The notes below the pieces were generated by a model. That model worked only from the letters and a program-made list of their open reading frames with translations. It searched no databases and was not told where the DNA came from. The translations under genes and the position numbers were made by a program. 64,000 nucleotides of DNA from Lineus longissimus (lineage: Eukaryota; Nemertea; Pilidiophora; Heteronemertea; Lineidae): the NCBI RefSeq assembly GCF_910592395.1, contig NC_088311.1:19534501-19598500 (forward strand), in the 5' to 3' direction. This document shows, in pieces, positions 35,471-47,147 of this stretch. Each line of letters opens with the position of its first letter. Position 1 is the stretch's first letter.

Positions 35471-35632
35471 TAACAGTGATGTACCCAGAAACAAAATACA
35501 ACTCAAGAACAATACAACTATGATTAACAGTGATGTACCCAGAAACAAAATACAACTCAAGAACAATACAACTATGATTAACAGTGATGTACCCAGAAAC
35601 AAAATACAACTCAAGAACAATACAACTATGAA
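35471..35632. repeat. 54-bp minisatellite, three units
   Basis: TAACAGTGATGTACCCAGAA starts at 35471, 35525 and 35579; the three 54-bp units are essentially identical. Because 54 is 18 codons, the array is open in more than one frame on both strands; the minus-strand peptide unit is rich in I, V, L, F and C. Confidence 0.9.
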
Positions 35633-36013
35633 ATTTATAACTCGTAGATTGGATAGGAAGGGGTCGAAACTGGTCACCGCTACATACACCACATTCTGCT
35701 ACAGAATACAGCGCTTGTTCAAGCCCGCAGATCGTCTCGGCGGGTAAACCATTTATAGATTGGATAGGAAAAGGATACAGAGAAATTATTTCTGGTTTGG
35801 TTTGATGGACAGTTTAAGCACACACGAAATCGTTCTCGATCCCCTTAAGGATTTAACTGCAGACAACCTGATGGCCCGAGTAAGCTCATGTGATTTGTCG
35901 TAACGTTGCATCGCATTGACTGAACGAGCAAACGATATCAACTGTGGCGGATCATTGAATTGAAAGCGTTTGTGTTCTGAAGTTTGGATCAGTAACGACA
36001 ACAGGCAGTCATT

Positions 36014-36497
36014 GAATAAAATGATGATCACATTATCTGTAATGGTTGATTTGACTTGGGAAGTGAATAAAACGATGATCCCATTATCTGTAATGGTTGA
36101 TTTGACATAGGAAGTGAATAAAACGATGATCACGTTATCCGTAATGGTTGATTTGACTTGGGAAGTGAATAAAACGATGATCACGTTATCTGTAATGGTT
36201 GATTTGACATGGGAAGTGAATAAAACGATGATGACATTATCTGTAATGGTTGGTTTGACTTGGGAAGTGAATAAAACGATGATCACATTATCTGTAATGG
36301 TTGATTTGACATGGGAAGTGAATAAAACGATGATCACGTTATCTGTAATGGTTGATTTGACTTGGGAAGTGAATAAAACGATGATCACGTTATCTGTAAT
36401 GGTTGATTTGACTTGGGAAGTGAATAAAACGATGATCACGTTATCTGTAATGGTTGATTTGACTTGGGAAGTGAATAAAACGATGATGACATTATGT
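36014..36497. repeat. 51-bp minisatellite, about 9.5 units
   Basis: GAATAAAA recurs every 51 bases from 36014 to 36473 with only single-base variants. Since 51 is 17 codons, long frames run on both strands: the plus-strand unit reads MITLSVMVDLTWEVNKT, the minus-strand unit IIVLFTSQVKSTITDNV. The minus frame runs on left into unique sequence (to 35786), the plus frame stops just beyond the array. No known protein has either unit. Confidence 0.9.
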
Positions 36498-37976
36498 GCA
36501 TATTTGTAACCTCAAATTAAGATAACGAGTTTGAAAAGCAAATAAATATGATGTGATATTCCATACTAAATCATACTTTTGATTTGGGAGCAATTAATGT
36601 TAAGTGCAAGTGCACCAGAGAACCCTTGGTGGATCTTGCCGTCTGTCAACACAGCTGCTAATGGCAGACGTCATTTCAATGATTTCGTTCAGCAGACGTT
36701 TTATTTTGAAGAGTTTGATTTGTAAGAGAAGATGTTACATTTTGACTTTAAGTAGATGTAACATTTTGAATGACTGTTTTGTATAATGTCTGATACTGAG
36801 CTGATTAACCCCTTTAAGGATGTTGTTTTCCTACCGATGTCCAGATTCCCATCATGCAACGGTCTTGCAGCCAGATCGGCCATAGATGCCGTCAGCATTA
36901 AAACCCGAAATAAATCGTAATGTGAAGTGTGCCTCCAGTATTTTGTGATTCCAAAAAACTTCTAACAAAATATCTAATTTCATCTAATTTTCATAAATTT
37001 TTATTGTGGTAGATTGCAAAATGTTTTTCCTTTCTAATGTCTGCAACGGAAACACAAAATACCCAAACTAACTTCCCAAATCAATGATTATAACAACTCA
37101 ACTCTGAAATAATAGATTCATGTCGGCAATTAATTGTCAACATTTTATAGCTAATTATGTCCCCAATCATGTCAACTGTTTGGGCTCTAGTTACTCCATT
37201 CTGACCTCGTTAGCCCAAAATGGAGAAAAACGAGAAAATAACCTATAACACTGGGTTTCTGAGTACAAAACAATTTCAAGAGACAATTTGTTGAGACCAT
37301 TCGTTTAATGATAACTTTTTATAGAGTAATGAGGCAGTAGATTAAATTATTGCCAAATAAAAGAACTATACCATTCACTAGAAAATTATCATCAGCTAAA
37401 TGATGGGGATGGCTCCCATATCCAAATTTGCATTTTTGCCTTTTTTGATGGTCATACGGTAAGGTGGGACAGTTATAGCCTCTGTGTACATCAAAATGTG
37501 TACTGCCAGTTGTTTTCTACACGGTTGGGACTATCTCAGGCGATAATTGTACCTTAATAACAGCCTCTGTGAGAGGTCGACACAGACAGTTGATGGAATG
37601 TTTGAGAACATTTTCTGATGCAACAAAGAACGACCCTCTAAACAGGAACTCAATAAACGACATATAACTCCTCCTTTAAATGAGCTGTGCTTCATAGAAG
37701 GATGGTAAGAAATATTTCAGACAGCCGCTATGTTTTTTTTCCTACATTTCCGCAATAACTAGCTTCTAATCAGACTTTAGCCACATGCCAGCCACATTAA
37801 TTGACCAATATATATTCATATGGTTACCGCAACGATTCCCATTAAACCAAACAACCGGTGTTTTCTTAGTTAGTGCACCCGCTGACCCTTCCTGTATTTA
37901 CACAAGACGCATTACTCCGCCCCTTGACTTGATTGTGGTCAGGCATCAATGCCCATCTCCAGATGCAACAAGGGAA
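36498..37976. other. Non-coding DNA, nothing assigned
   Basis: AT-rich sequence without a supported gene. TAAATTTTTATTGTGG at 36990-37010 and similar runs give no coding signal. Confidence 0.4.
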
Positions 37977-38388
37977 GAGCAAACAGCCATTTTCAAAGTA
38001 CCCCGCACCCCGAACCAGTTTTGCAGTTGCACTGGCTGCACACCTGTATTATGTCAGTTTAGTTCCGAATATCATTCCAAGCATTATATTATGACCCCCT
38101 TCTCAACCTAAGACTAGAAACTTCAACATGTTCAAGCCAAGAATTTTTGGTAGTTATCAGCATTCTTGCTCCCTAGAAGAGAGTAAGAGCAAAAAGCCAT
38201 TTTGGAAAGAATCCTGCACCCCAAACCAGTTTTGCAGTTACACTGGCTGCACACCTGTATTATGTCAGTTTAACTCCGAATATCATTCCAAGCATTTTAT
38301 CGACCCCCTTCTCAACCTAAGACTAGAAACTTCAACGTGTTCAAGCCAAGAATTTTTGGTAGCATTCTCGCTCCCTTGTAGAGAGTAA
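37977..38388. repeat. 211-bp tandem duplication, two units
   Basis: CCAGTTTTGCAGTT lies at 38015 and 38226. Each unit carries CACTGGCTGCACACCTGTAT, GAATATCATTCCAAGCAT and TTCAAGCCAAGAATTTTTGG. Frames at 37785-38111 and 38128-38388 share the peptide CTGCTPVLCQF because of this duplication. The period is not a multiple of three, so one frame does not span both units. Confidence 0.8.
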
Positions 38389-39870
38389 TAATTCGCGTTG
38401 AATGTTCCACAAACCTTTTGCTTATCAGGCCTTTCAGGCTGTTGGCTCAATTTCTGGCCGATTCAGAACTTGGCCCCCCTTCTGGTCGAATTCCCATGGG
38501 CACTTTGTATAGTAGCTCTTTTAACCCCAGATTGCCAACTGGGGACAGGGATAGTGATCTCTTCCAAAAAGCACTTTGAGCAAGGTTTAAGATACCATAG
38601 CACCACATGTGTGTGAATATTATCATTATTATTATTTCCTAAAATTGAGAAAATTGAGGAAGTGTTTTACATGCCGACTTCAGTTTAATTTCATAATGAT
38701 CCATTTTGCTTGCCAGTGAATGCTCTTAAGTTTTACATTTCACGAATTAGGGAACCGTAATGATACAAATCTAACAACAACCAGCACCGTAACCTCTATC
38801 ACGGTGCACTAAATAACCCGGCCCCATTTTTATGTAAATGTACCTTATACCCCTAGCGTGGTCATCAGCATTGTCCATCCCGCATTCGAACCCAAACACT
38901 GCCATCTTGAAACACTTGACCACCGTCCAATCCCACTAGGCAACGAGAAACTTATGTTCGAATAATATCGGGGTTCGTATTTCGCACTTCAGACAAGGGT
39001 TCCCTGATTAAGAGACATCAGATTATTGAAAGTAAATACTACTTCTGAATCATATCTGCACTTCACATACATTGCCAATATACCTCTGTCATTTTGTTTA
39101 CATTTTTGATAGTACTGTTGCTAAGGACAACTTCATCATTCAGTGGCGGATTCAGAAATTTCGATAAGGGGGCAGCTGAACCAAGAGTGGCCTGATGGTG
39201 TGATCTTGGAAATTAGTGGAATATGGTCCTCCCTCAGGAAAAATGTTAATTTTGGTACTAATACACATTTTCCAGCCATCTGAGGGGTAACATTAGAAGT
39301 AGTCATTGGCTTCTTTGGGGGAGCCCCGAAAAATTGTTGCCGTCCAAAGAAAAGGGGGACATGTGTCTCATGCGCCCCGCTTAATCAGTCATTCATTCAA
39401 CTCCATTATCTCCACTGAGATCTGTCATGCAGGTTTGTACTAAAGTCAAGACCATCAGGTGACACCCACATTCTCCCCAACCTCTACCAAAGCGACACTC
39501 AGTTGAGCCAACATGTTAGCAACACCCTCCCGGTCACGATTTTAGTACAGAGACCAGGCAATGCTGTGTTAATTCCTTAACCCCAAAATCAATGCATTCC
39601 CACAGTAAACGTTCCCAGGAGTAGGAAAGGGTGATAACGATAGAATATCAGCGACAGGAAATTGAAGAATTGCAACATCATCGAGTGGCCTTGGCAGTGA
39701 AAGGCTGTTGCTTCCAAGGATGAAACCCAACACGAGACACAACAAATTGGAGCTGTTGCGTTGTGTAGATGTGAGGGAAGATATGTGCCTTTGATGCTGT
39801 GACAGGTTCTGTTTTATCCTTGAACGAAGGGCGTCCTCCTAATACACTGGATCCCTTGAACAGGCTAGCT
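38389..39870. other. Non-coding DNA, nothing assigned
   Basis: No supported gene. GC-richer patches at 38810-38960 and 39340-39480 have no convincing frames. Confidence 0.4.
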
Positions 39871-39871
39871 G

Positions 39872-39935
39872 TGCATTTTACTGGTGGTCCAGGAAAACAG
39901 AAATGCAGTTATACACAATGATTACAGACTGTGAT
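39872..39935 (-). mobile_element. TTAA-type MITE, family 1, internal fragment (inverted)
   Basis: TTTTACTGGTGGTCCAGG, then AAACAGAAATGCAG and TTATACACAATG, is the inverted core of the family. No terminal TTAA is preserved. Confidence 0.6.
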
Positions 39936-40889
39936 GTTGTGCAAAGCAAGCAGCGTTTCTTATGAACAGAGCTGTAGACGCCAGCAATAACTTAATGGAA
40001 CATCCGCATATCTCTTATGATCCCACGGCCCATGAGGAGAAAACAAACTTGAGAACATTTATTGCTCAGAAGTTGGAATCCTTAGTGGAAAGTCTCCAAA
40101 TACTTAATGTGTTGATTGGTTAATATCATAGTGTCCACATCCCCTAATACAATTTATCTGCTGCGTTCCATCGAACCCTTTGGGACCCTCGGCACTTTCC
40201 CTTTGATAGACAGTTCCATTTATACCGCTAGGGACCGAAAATATCGGAGAATATTGGAGAACGGAGCCAGCAATATATGGTCCATTAGATACGGCAATTC
40301 GAAAATGTACTCAATGGATTTTTTGCCCAAAATACAAAGTCCCAATTGACACTTCTAGAGATAATCGTTCTGGCATTTATGCGAAAAAGTTTCATTTGAA
40401 CTCGTTGAACTTGTGACCGGGTTGCTTGATTGGCGGTTGGATTGTGACACGACAGCTTCGTGTCTGTTGGAGCAGCATGGTTAGCTTGTAATGAATGGGT
40501 TTGGTAAAAAGTAGGCACCGATAAAAAATGACAGAAAAGAAATTTAGCACGCTGGCTGAAGAGAATAAGAGCACCACAAATGGTTTTGTATCATTAACTG
40601 TAGGATCATGCATGTAACACAAATGTGTAACGATTAGGGATAAGAGTATAAGGTTGATTAAGTCACCAGAGAGGACCATATCAATTTGATAAACACTTAA
40701 ACTAAGAACTCAGATAGTTTGTTATCCATGCACCAACTTTCTGCACATGTTAACGAATCATAATATTTCAAATCTCTGTCTGCAATGTGCATTTCATCAT
40801 TGAAATTTCATGGCAAACAGATCAATCAATTTTTTTACGACGTAATTTTTACTTCTTCTGGCAGTTTCTAGGATCAATTTACCAATCAT

Positions 40890-40936
40890 TCTAATTTCCT
40901 GACCAACGACTTACTACAAATGGTGTACCCCTTTAA
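40890..40936 (+). mobile_element. TTAA-type MITE, family 1, right-end remnant
   Basis: TCTAATTTCCTGACCAACG, then ACTACAAATGGTGTACCCCTTTAA, matches the family right end and stops on the TTAA at which the next copy begins. Confidence 0.5.
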
Positions 40937-41173
40937 AGGCTAATGCCTTTCGTTAAATATTTGAAATTTGTAACTGAATTTGAATATTTCCAATGGCGAA
41001 AATGCATGCTAAATATGAATTTCAACACTGCTGTTGTGAAGATAGATATACAAATACTATAAGTACCAAGTTTCAACAAATTTGCATGCATAATAACTGA
41101 AATACGGCACTGTGAATAACCGCATTTCTATTTTCATGAGCCAAGAGTATTTACAAACAGCCTACCCCTTTAA
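40933..41173 (+). mobile_element. TTAA-type MITE, family 1, complete copy
   Basis: It is flanked by TTAA at 40933-40936 and 41170-41173. Left part CGTTAAATATTTGAAATTTG; core TTTGCATGCATAATAACTG and CATTTCTATTTTCATGAG; right part CAGCCTACCCCTTTAA. It is non-autonomous. Confidence 0.75.
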
Positions 41174-42160
41174 TTAGCTGAAACAAAATGGGTTAACACA
41201 CTGAATGACCAAAGCTTGATAAGAAATTAAGATTATCAAGGGAAGCTTTTAGCTAACTGGCTAAACTAGCTTGGTGGGTTTACATTAACTAGCTATTACA
41301 TACCAGATCACTGATATTCTATTAAGGAATGCTTCAACATCAACCGATATCTTGCAGAACATTTTCCGGTGCAGCATAAGGCCAAACATTTATTGTTTCT
41401 TGTTTTACAGACCGACTGACTTGAATTTCTAGGGCAGGGCAGAAATAAAGGGCTTACCATAGGCCTGCCTGAAATTCACTAGCCACGTCCTAAACTGCCT
41501 CGCAACACTCGCAAAATTCATTATTAGATCAGTTTAAATCAGTAAATAGTTTGGAAATTTTCAAAACAAAGGTGCTTTCTGGTTCCACTACTGCCACCCA
41601 AAAGGTGAAAAGATAAATTGTTGCAACGTCCTGTGACTTTTAGAAAGAGTATGAATACATTCTCAGGGAAACCAAAATTCTGTACACTTCTTGCATTTTT
41701 TTCAGATCTAGAATTTTTACCACCACTTCGCCATAATTTTAGGGTGGCATGCACTAGGTGAACCAAAAAATAATATATTTGGCCTTATTTAAAGGTGTAT
41801 GTATGAAGTTGGTATGAGGGTTTCATTCATGAGTACCCCAGGTGGTACCTAGCAGCCACGGTCCTTGTCTGTAATGTCTTGTAATATCAGATGGATTATT
41901 TCACTAAAGGTGGTAAATTTCACAGTTTCTTAGATCATCCCATACACCATTGTTATAATAATCAACAAGCCTGAAGTTATATCATTAACCCTTTTACATG
42001 TTTTAAAATACTATCGTGAATTTACTAAAAACAATTCTCTGGACAGATTGACTCCTTATATTATATTCATCGTAAAGACAAGTAATAATTTCTCAGACAC
42101 TATTGGGGAATGGTCTTTTTTCGGGACACTGGGAAAAATAGCCCGTGATTTTTAGGAGAG
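41174..42160. other. Non-coding DNA, nothing assigned
   Basis: No supported gene. A donor-like ATG then GTAAGCC on the minus strand at 41456 has no coding frame behind it. Confidence 0.35.
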
Positions 42161-42164
42161 AAAC

Positions 42165-42262
42165 CCTTATTTTAGAGAGATTTGGGAAATTTTGGGAGGG
42201 GCAGAAAATTCCACAAGATTCGCCAAAATTGCCTGATGGGAATAAAGACTAGGCCTAATGGG
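42165..42262 (+). mobile_element. Dispersed repeat family F, copy 1
   Basis: TTTTGGGAGGGGCAGAAAAT, then TTCGCCAAAATTGCCTGATGG, matches the reverse of 48935-49030 (TTTGGGAGGGGCAGAAAATG, TTTGCGAAAACTGCCTGTC). Extents and class are unknown. Confidence 0.45.
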
Positions 42263-43437
42263 ACTTCAGGACAGCTAGGACTAGCCACTTTCCCCTCTGG
42301 ACCAGTGCAATCAGTCTTCAAGGGGTTAATTTCGTATCTTGGCCCGAAGGAAGTGCAACCCACTTCCCAGAATACAGCTGCAACGTGATGCCACAGAATT
42401 CACATTTCAACAATTTGGTCTCAAAAATAGGAAACCAGATTCCTCGGTACAGATCAACAATTTCTATGGAAATAAACAAGACATGAAGACATCTTCCTAC
42501 AATCCATTATCCTCTCAGACAGAAGGATATTCTCTCTGCCATCATTGGCCTCTGTACCTTGTGACCTCAGTGTACAATGCATATCGTAACTGGAAGGAGA
42601 GTTAGCATCGCCATAGTGTCATACCCACTATAGGCATGAAACGCCTTTTTAACTTATTAAAGGTTTGTTTTCAAGACAAAAATATTTTACCAAAACATGT
42701 TTTATGCACTATTCTAACTGTGTCCCAAACTTTTACACGAGTGAAGACCCTAAAAGTCAAATATAATACTCGATAATAAAATGTCCCATTCTCAAAAATG
42801 GAGGCCAATGCAGGCAGGGACAGAATTATGTCCTAGAATTATTCCAGTTCCAGTCATGCGCACGGAGGATGGCCAAAATCAAGAAAAGAGATTATGTCAC
42901 TAAAAGTAAAAATATGATCTATGGTTGTATAAATAATGAGGCAAAGGTTTGGTAAAGTAGGCCAATGGATCAGGCCTGCATCAAAAAAGATTCCGCAGGA
43001 TCTATAATAACTTTTTTTTCTCCAGCCATCTGAAAATTTTGCTGAACAATTTTTTGACCCCGCCACATAAACAATAACAAAATGATGTCAACATCAGTTC
43101 TTAAAGTGTTAAACCAGTTAATCCTAATATAAACACGGAAATAATGTGTTTTGTCCTCGGCTTTCAAATGATGTTGGCCACATCCCGTCTCAAGTTGCGA
43201 TGTTTGCGGAGATAACGGCCAATTTCATTGGTTGATATTGATTGGTCATATTTGGAAATTATCCGGCGCTCAGACCGAACATTTATCCTCGCATGTACGC
43301 GGCCAATCACTCGATGCATGGTGATCAATTCGGGTCGGTTAGATTTCTCCGATGGATTAGATGTAACTGTATTGCTAAGCATATATTTAAGATGAAATGG
43401 CAGTGGATTTGTTTTGCGGGGACAATGTAAACCCTTA
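42263..43437. other. Mostly non-coding; one CpG-rich patch
   Basis: At 43170-43440 a CpG-rich patch has overlapping open frames on both strands (a 98-codon minus frame with RVIGRVHARINVRSERRII; a 62-codon plus frame with RPNIYPRMYAANHSMHGDQF). Neither matches a family I know, and splice limits are not clear. Confidence 0.35.
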
Positions 43438-43499
43438 TTGCATCTCATAAACAGATTCACCCTTTAAGGTTGCACTTCATAAACAGACTCACCCTTTAA
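43438..43499. repeat. Short direct duplication
   Basis: CATCTCATAAACAGATTCAC then CCTTTAA is followed by CACTTCATAAACAGACTCAC then CCTTTAA, two near-identical units of about 31 bases. Confidence 0.6.
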
Positions 43500-43600
43500 T
43501 TACGGGAAGATTGGCCTGCTGCAGCGATTACCTGCTTCAGTGGAATCAGGCCTTAACATGGATAGAAGAACTGGCAATGCGAATGCCAAAGAACCAAATA

Positions 43601-43776
43601 CAGTGGAACCTCCCTTAGCGGACACCTCTCTATTAAGGACAACCTCTCTATTAGGGACACTAGTTTTGGTCCCAAATTGGTTGTTTCCATTCAGTTTTAC
43701 TTCTCTAATCAGGACACCTCTATTAAGGACAGCACTTCTCAGTCCCAAGGGTGTCCCTAATAGAGAGGTTCTACTG
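43601..43776 (+). mobile_element. Tigger/pogo-like MITE, copy 4 (best preserved)
   Basis: TA then CAGTGGAACCTCCCTTAGCG at the left, and GAGAGGTTCTACTG then TA at the right, give perfect TA flanks and inverted ends. Inside, CTCTCTATTA(A/G)GGACA is repeated several times on both arms, like subterminal transposase-binding sites. At 176 bp it has no coding capacity. Confidence 0.8.
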
Positions 43777-44925
43777 TAATAAGTAAATAACGTGAAAAAA
43801 AGCAGTTAACACAGAACAGATAAAATAACTCACCAAGTTCGCATGACGTGGTATTATAGAGATACTTGGGCGAGATTTCCCTCACTGATTTATATCCTCA
43901 TAAACCTCTCAAGAGTACACCTCCAAGTGAAAACTCCTTCGTTCAGGTTTTATAACTAAATGGCATATTTAGAACACGATAACTGGTTAATAGCCAAGTC
44001 TATCTGCTGCGAATAAATTTACTGCCCTCTGCTGGAGAAATATGTCTAAAGTTTTAATTAGCACTTTCCCATTAAAACCTGGGTTTCCTCAGGGGAAGAT
44101 CCGTTGCACTTCATTTCGCATAAAAAACTCTGATGTGTTCTAAAGTCTATCATGAACTAAGGAGGCGTGCTGGTTTGAGGGTGAATTGACCGATATTTTT
44201 AATAAGTGAGAAATGCGCCCAGTATCAGCTGAAAAGTGTACTACGATTTCTGACTTGGACAGCAGATGTCAGCAATAGTTATTGCACCTATCAGCATGGA
44301 TAGTTCCCAGACAATGATGCAATGACGCTGTATCATAAATATTAATTAGCATAACGAGCATACAAAAGATGGCTTAAATGACAATGCCGTGAACAGGATT
44401 AAGTAATCTAACCACTGTCATTCTTGAATAAGTTGATATAACATATCTATCAAATACATCAACCCAATTAAAAGTACTCTTCATGATGAAGTCATCCTAA
44501 CGAACCCAAATTAGCATGATTCTCCGGTATTATCACGCTTTGTTGTGTAAATACGCTATAAGACACATGTAGTCATTTGAAACTGGCATTTTTTTCCCAA
44601 ATGGTGGCCTGACATGACAATCACCATAAGTCTTATAGCACGGCCAGTAAAATGCTTTCATCGAATTCAGAATATTACCCTGTATCGAAACAGAGAGAAA
44701 ATTCCTGCTTAACATATTGGAGAGGAAGGCTATTTGAAGTGGAGATCGGCCAGAGACAAAACCAAGCTACCGTAAACCACTGAATATTTGGTGCCGTTTT
44801 CTTTAGGCAATTTGTTTTTGGGAAAAATTTTTTTTAGAATGCTTCTATTGGCGGAGGACAAAATTGTCTCTTCTAATTTTGAATTAAAAAAATTTTTTTT
44901 GGCGAACTTTATTTTCACAAATTCA
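43777..44925. other. Non-coding DNA, nothing assigned
   Basis: No supported gene. Homopolymer-rich stretch (poly-T and poly-A tracts) at 44810-44900. Confidence 0.4.
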
Positions 44926-44929
44926 GATT

Positions 44930-45012
44930 ATTTGCTGTCCCCAATAGAGGGCCATCTTAATTTTCAAGGTCAAATTGAACGGGAATGAGCAATTTGGGAC
45001 CAAAATCAGTGT
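44930..45012 (+). mobile_element. Diverged Tigger/pogo-like MITE fragment
   Basis: CTGTCCCCAATAGAGGGC, GAATGAGCAATTTGGGACC and AGTGTCTTCGACAGAGA occur in the order of the inverted MITE at 27251, but the terminal repeats are lost. Confidence 0.3.
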
Positions 45013-46680
45013 CTTCGACAGAGACAAATTTTGAACGACCAAACCTAGTTTTTAAAGAATGGTATCATCATATAAGTACAAATCGAAATTTGAGAATACT
45101 TCAGACCCCACAATCCACTTCTTATATTTACACTTGAATGTTGCCAGCGAAGCTGATCATATTCTCTCATCTATGAATAATTGGGGCAATCTCGCGGAAC
45201 CATACACGGGACATTATCACAGAGTAACTATAGAATTATTTGGGGAGCTTTCACTGCGGGTAAATAGAACTCGGTGTAAGTACATAAGACAGAAGGACCA
45301 TGAATGGTAATTCGTGAAAGATGATCGCCATTTTATTGTCGCCGGGAAATATTGGTGAAATTTGATAAGCGGAGAAAAAAGTAACACTAGCGATATGTAG
45401 GAGTTGGAACATGTATGAAAAGGGAGTCGACCGTCTGTGAAGACGTTATTACATGTTTGTGGGAATTTATGAGTAAGAAAGACAGGCAGACGTTAGAGGA
45501 ATCAACTGGTATCCGTTCCAGGATATTCAACATGAGTCATTTGCAGTCTTATAAGAAATGTCAGTTTCGTTTGATTCTGTGGAAAGGTTTTCAACATATT
45601 TCTCATCTATATAAAATATTAAAAGCATTTTATCTGCATCATAGCCAGCATCACAACAAATGAAAGGTTCCATGTACTTTAAACCACTAACTTTTTAAAC
45701 CTCTTCATTTTTGTGGTTTGGAAAAAACTTGGGACACTTTTTATTATGGTACATTACGAAATTACCTAGCGTTTTTAAAAATATTTTTGTGAAATTAGAC
45801 TACATGAAGTTGTGAAAGGCTTGAAAATATCAATGCTCATGCAAAATTTGGTTTAGGTTGGTCCCCAATGCAGGATGATTTCACTAATCCATAAGCAACA
45901 GTCCATCACAGATCTGGGGGGGGGGGAGTGGCGAACCAGGCAACCTGAAAAAGCGAAATGGCGCACACCCCAAGTTCAAGTGCTAATTGTCAGATAATTG
46001 AGTTGTCACTGACTCATCATGATTCGTGTTGAGGGGTAAAATCAAAGCGTATCAGGATATACAAGGGAACCTACGCTCAAACAGACATCACACCATGTAT
46101 CACAGCTGTGTATATATAACAGTCCAAGTTGAAACAACCTGAAACCTTTCCTGACAAAATATTATTCCATGGACTTCTTTATAGTGAAGGACTTGGACAA
46201 TCTTGTCAGGCTGCCATTTCCTAAAACAAGTAATGTCGATTAAAAGGTCAAAAGTGCACCTGTGTTGCAAGGAAATGACATTCACTGCAGTTCCGCTCAT
46301 AAGTAACATTTCCTACATTGTCCACACAATATTCAAGACAACTCACCTTTTACATGTTTTAAGAGAGGTAAGAAACTACAAAGCAGATGAGTTTTTGGAT
46401 TGTAACGCTTGCGTGTGGCAAGGCATGTTACTTTTGGACAAAACAGTAAAGATGACAATAAGTTTCAGTAGATTTATTTAAATCTGAAGAAACATTTGTT
46501 CAAGATAGGTCATATCTAGATCGGGCTCCTCTATCAGAACAAAATACATTTCTATGAATGTGATATGGAAAGAAAAGTTTTAACGATAACACGGTTTATA
46601 GTCCAGTAATTTCACAAGAAGATCTTATGGTGTTGAACAAAACCCCAATTATTTTGAATGTCTGACACATATCTTTTAAA
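45013..46680. other. Non-coding DNA, nothing assigned
   Basis: No supported gene. A G run lies at 45917-45926. Frames at 45059-45310 and 46203-46481 have no motif. Confidence 0.4.
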
Positions 46681-46684
46681 GGTA

Positions 46685-47147
46685 CCGTATTTTCCGGATT
46701 ATCCCCCGCACTGCCCTATGACCCGCACCCCCTTTGACCATTACCTAAAGCCACGCAAGACCCGCACCTGATTATGACCCGCACTGCTCCAAGACCCGCA
46801 TTCTCCAAAAATAGTAAGCCATTCATTGATGTTGACATCCTAGAACCGCCATGTTTTTTTTAATTGTTAACCAAAGTGGATCAATTCCAGCATGGCCGTA
46901 ACCTTTTTCCCTAGCGGAGACATCACAAACTATGCGATCATGGCGGAAATATTGGTTGAAAACAATGCGAAAACGATGGACATAAATCCTTATCAAGTAA
47001 CCAGTTTGGTCCCCTTTTTTTTCTTTGGGGTTGGGGCTTATCCCTCTCAGAATCCACGCAAGACCCGCACCTTTGTATTACCCGCACCCCCACTTTTTGG
47101 GCCTGTTTGAGGGCAAAAAGCCGCGGGTCATACGCCGGAAAATACGG
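46685..47147 (+). mobile_element. MITE with CCGTATTTTCCGG termini and TA flanks
   Basis: CCGTATTTTCCGGATTATCC at the left is the inverse of GTCATACGCCGGAAAATACGG at the right, and both are flanked by TA. Close to both ends the string GACCCGCACC or a near variant occurs repeatedly (about eight times in all). The CCGTATTTTCCGG terminus is widespread in animal genomes. A 72-codon frame at 46892-47110 lies inside, starts MAVTFFPSGDITNYAIM and resembles no transposase. Non-autonomous element of 463 bp. Confidence 0.8.

Noticed and set aside
35786-36509. Long overlapping frames (217 codons minus, 131 codons plus) as genes
   Set aside because: They are produced by a 51-bp repeat with a period of 17 codons; no unique domain is present.
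43164-43460. 98-codon minus-strand frame rich in R and I (RVIGRVHARINVRSERRII)
   Set aside because: CpG-rich and interesting to the eye, but an opposite-strand frame is also open, splice limits are unclear, and no family is recognised.
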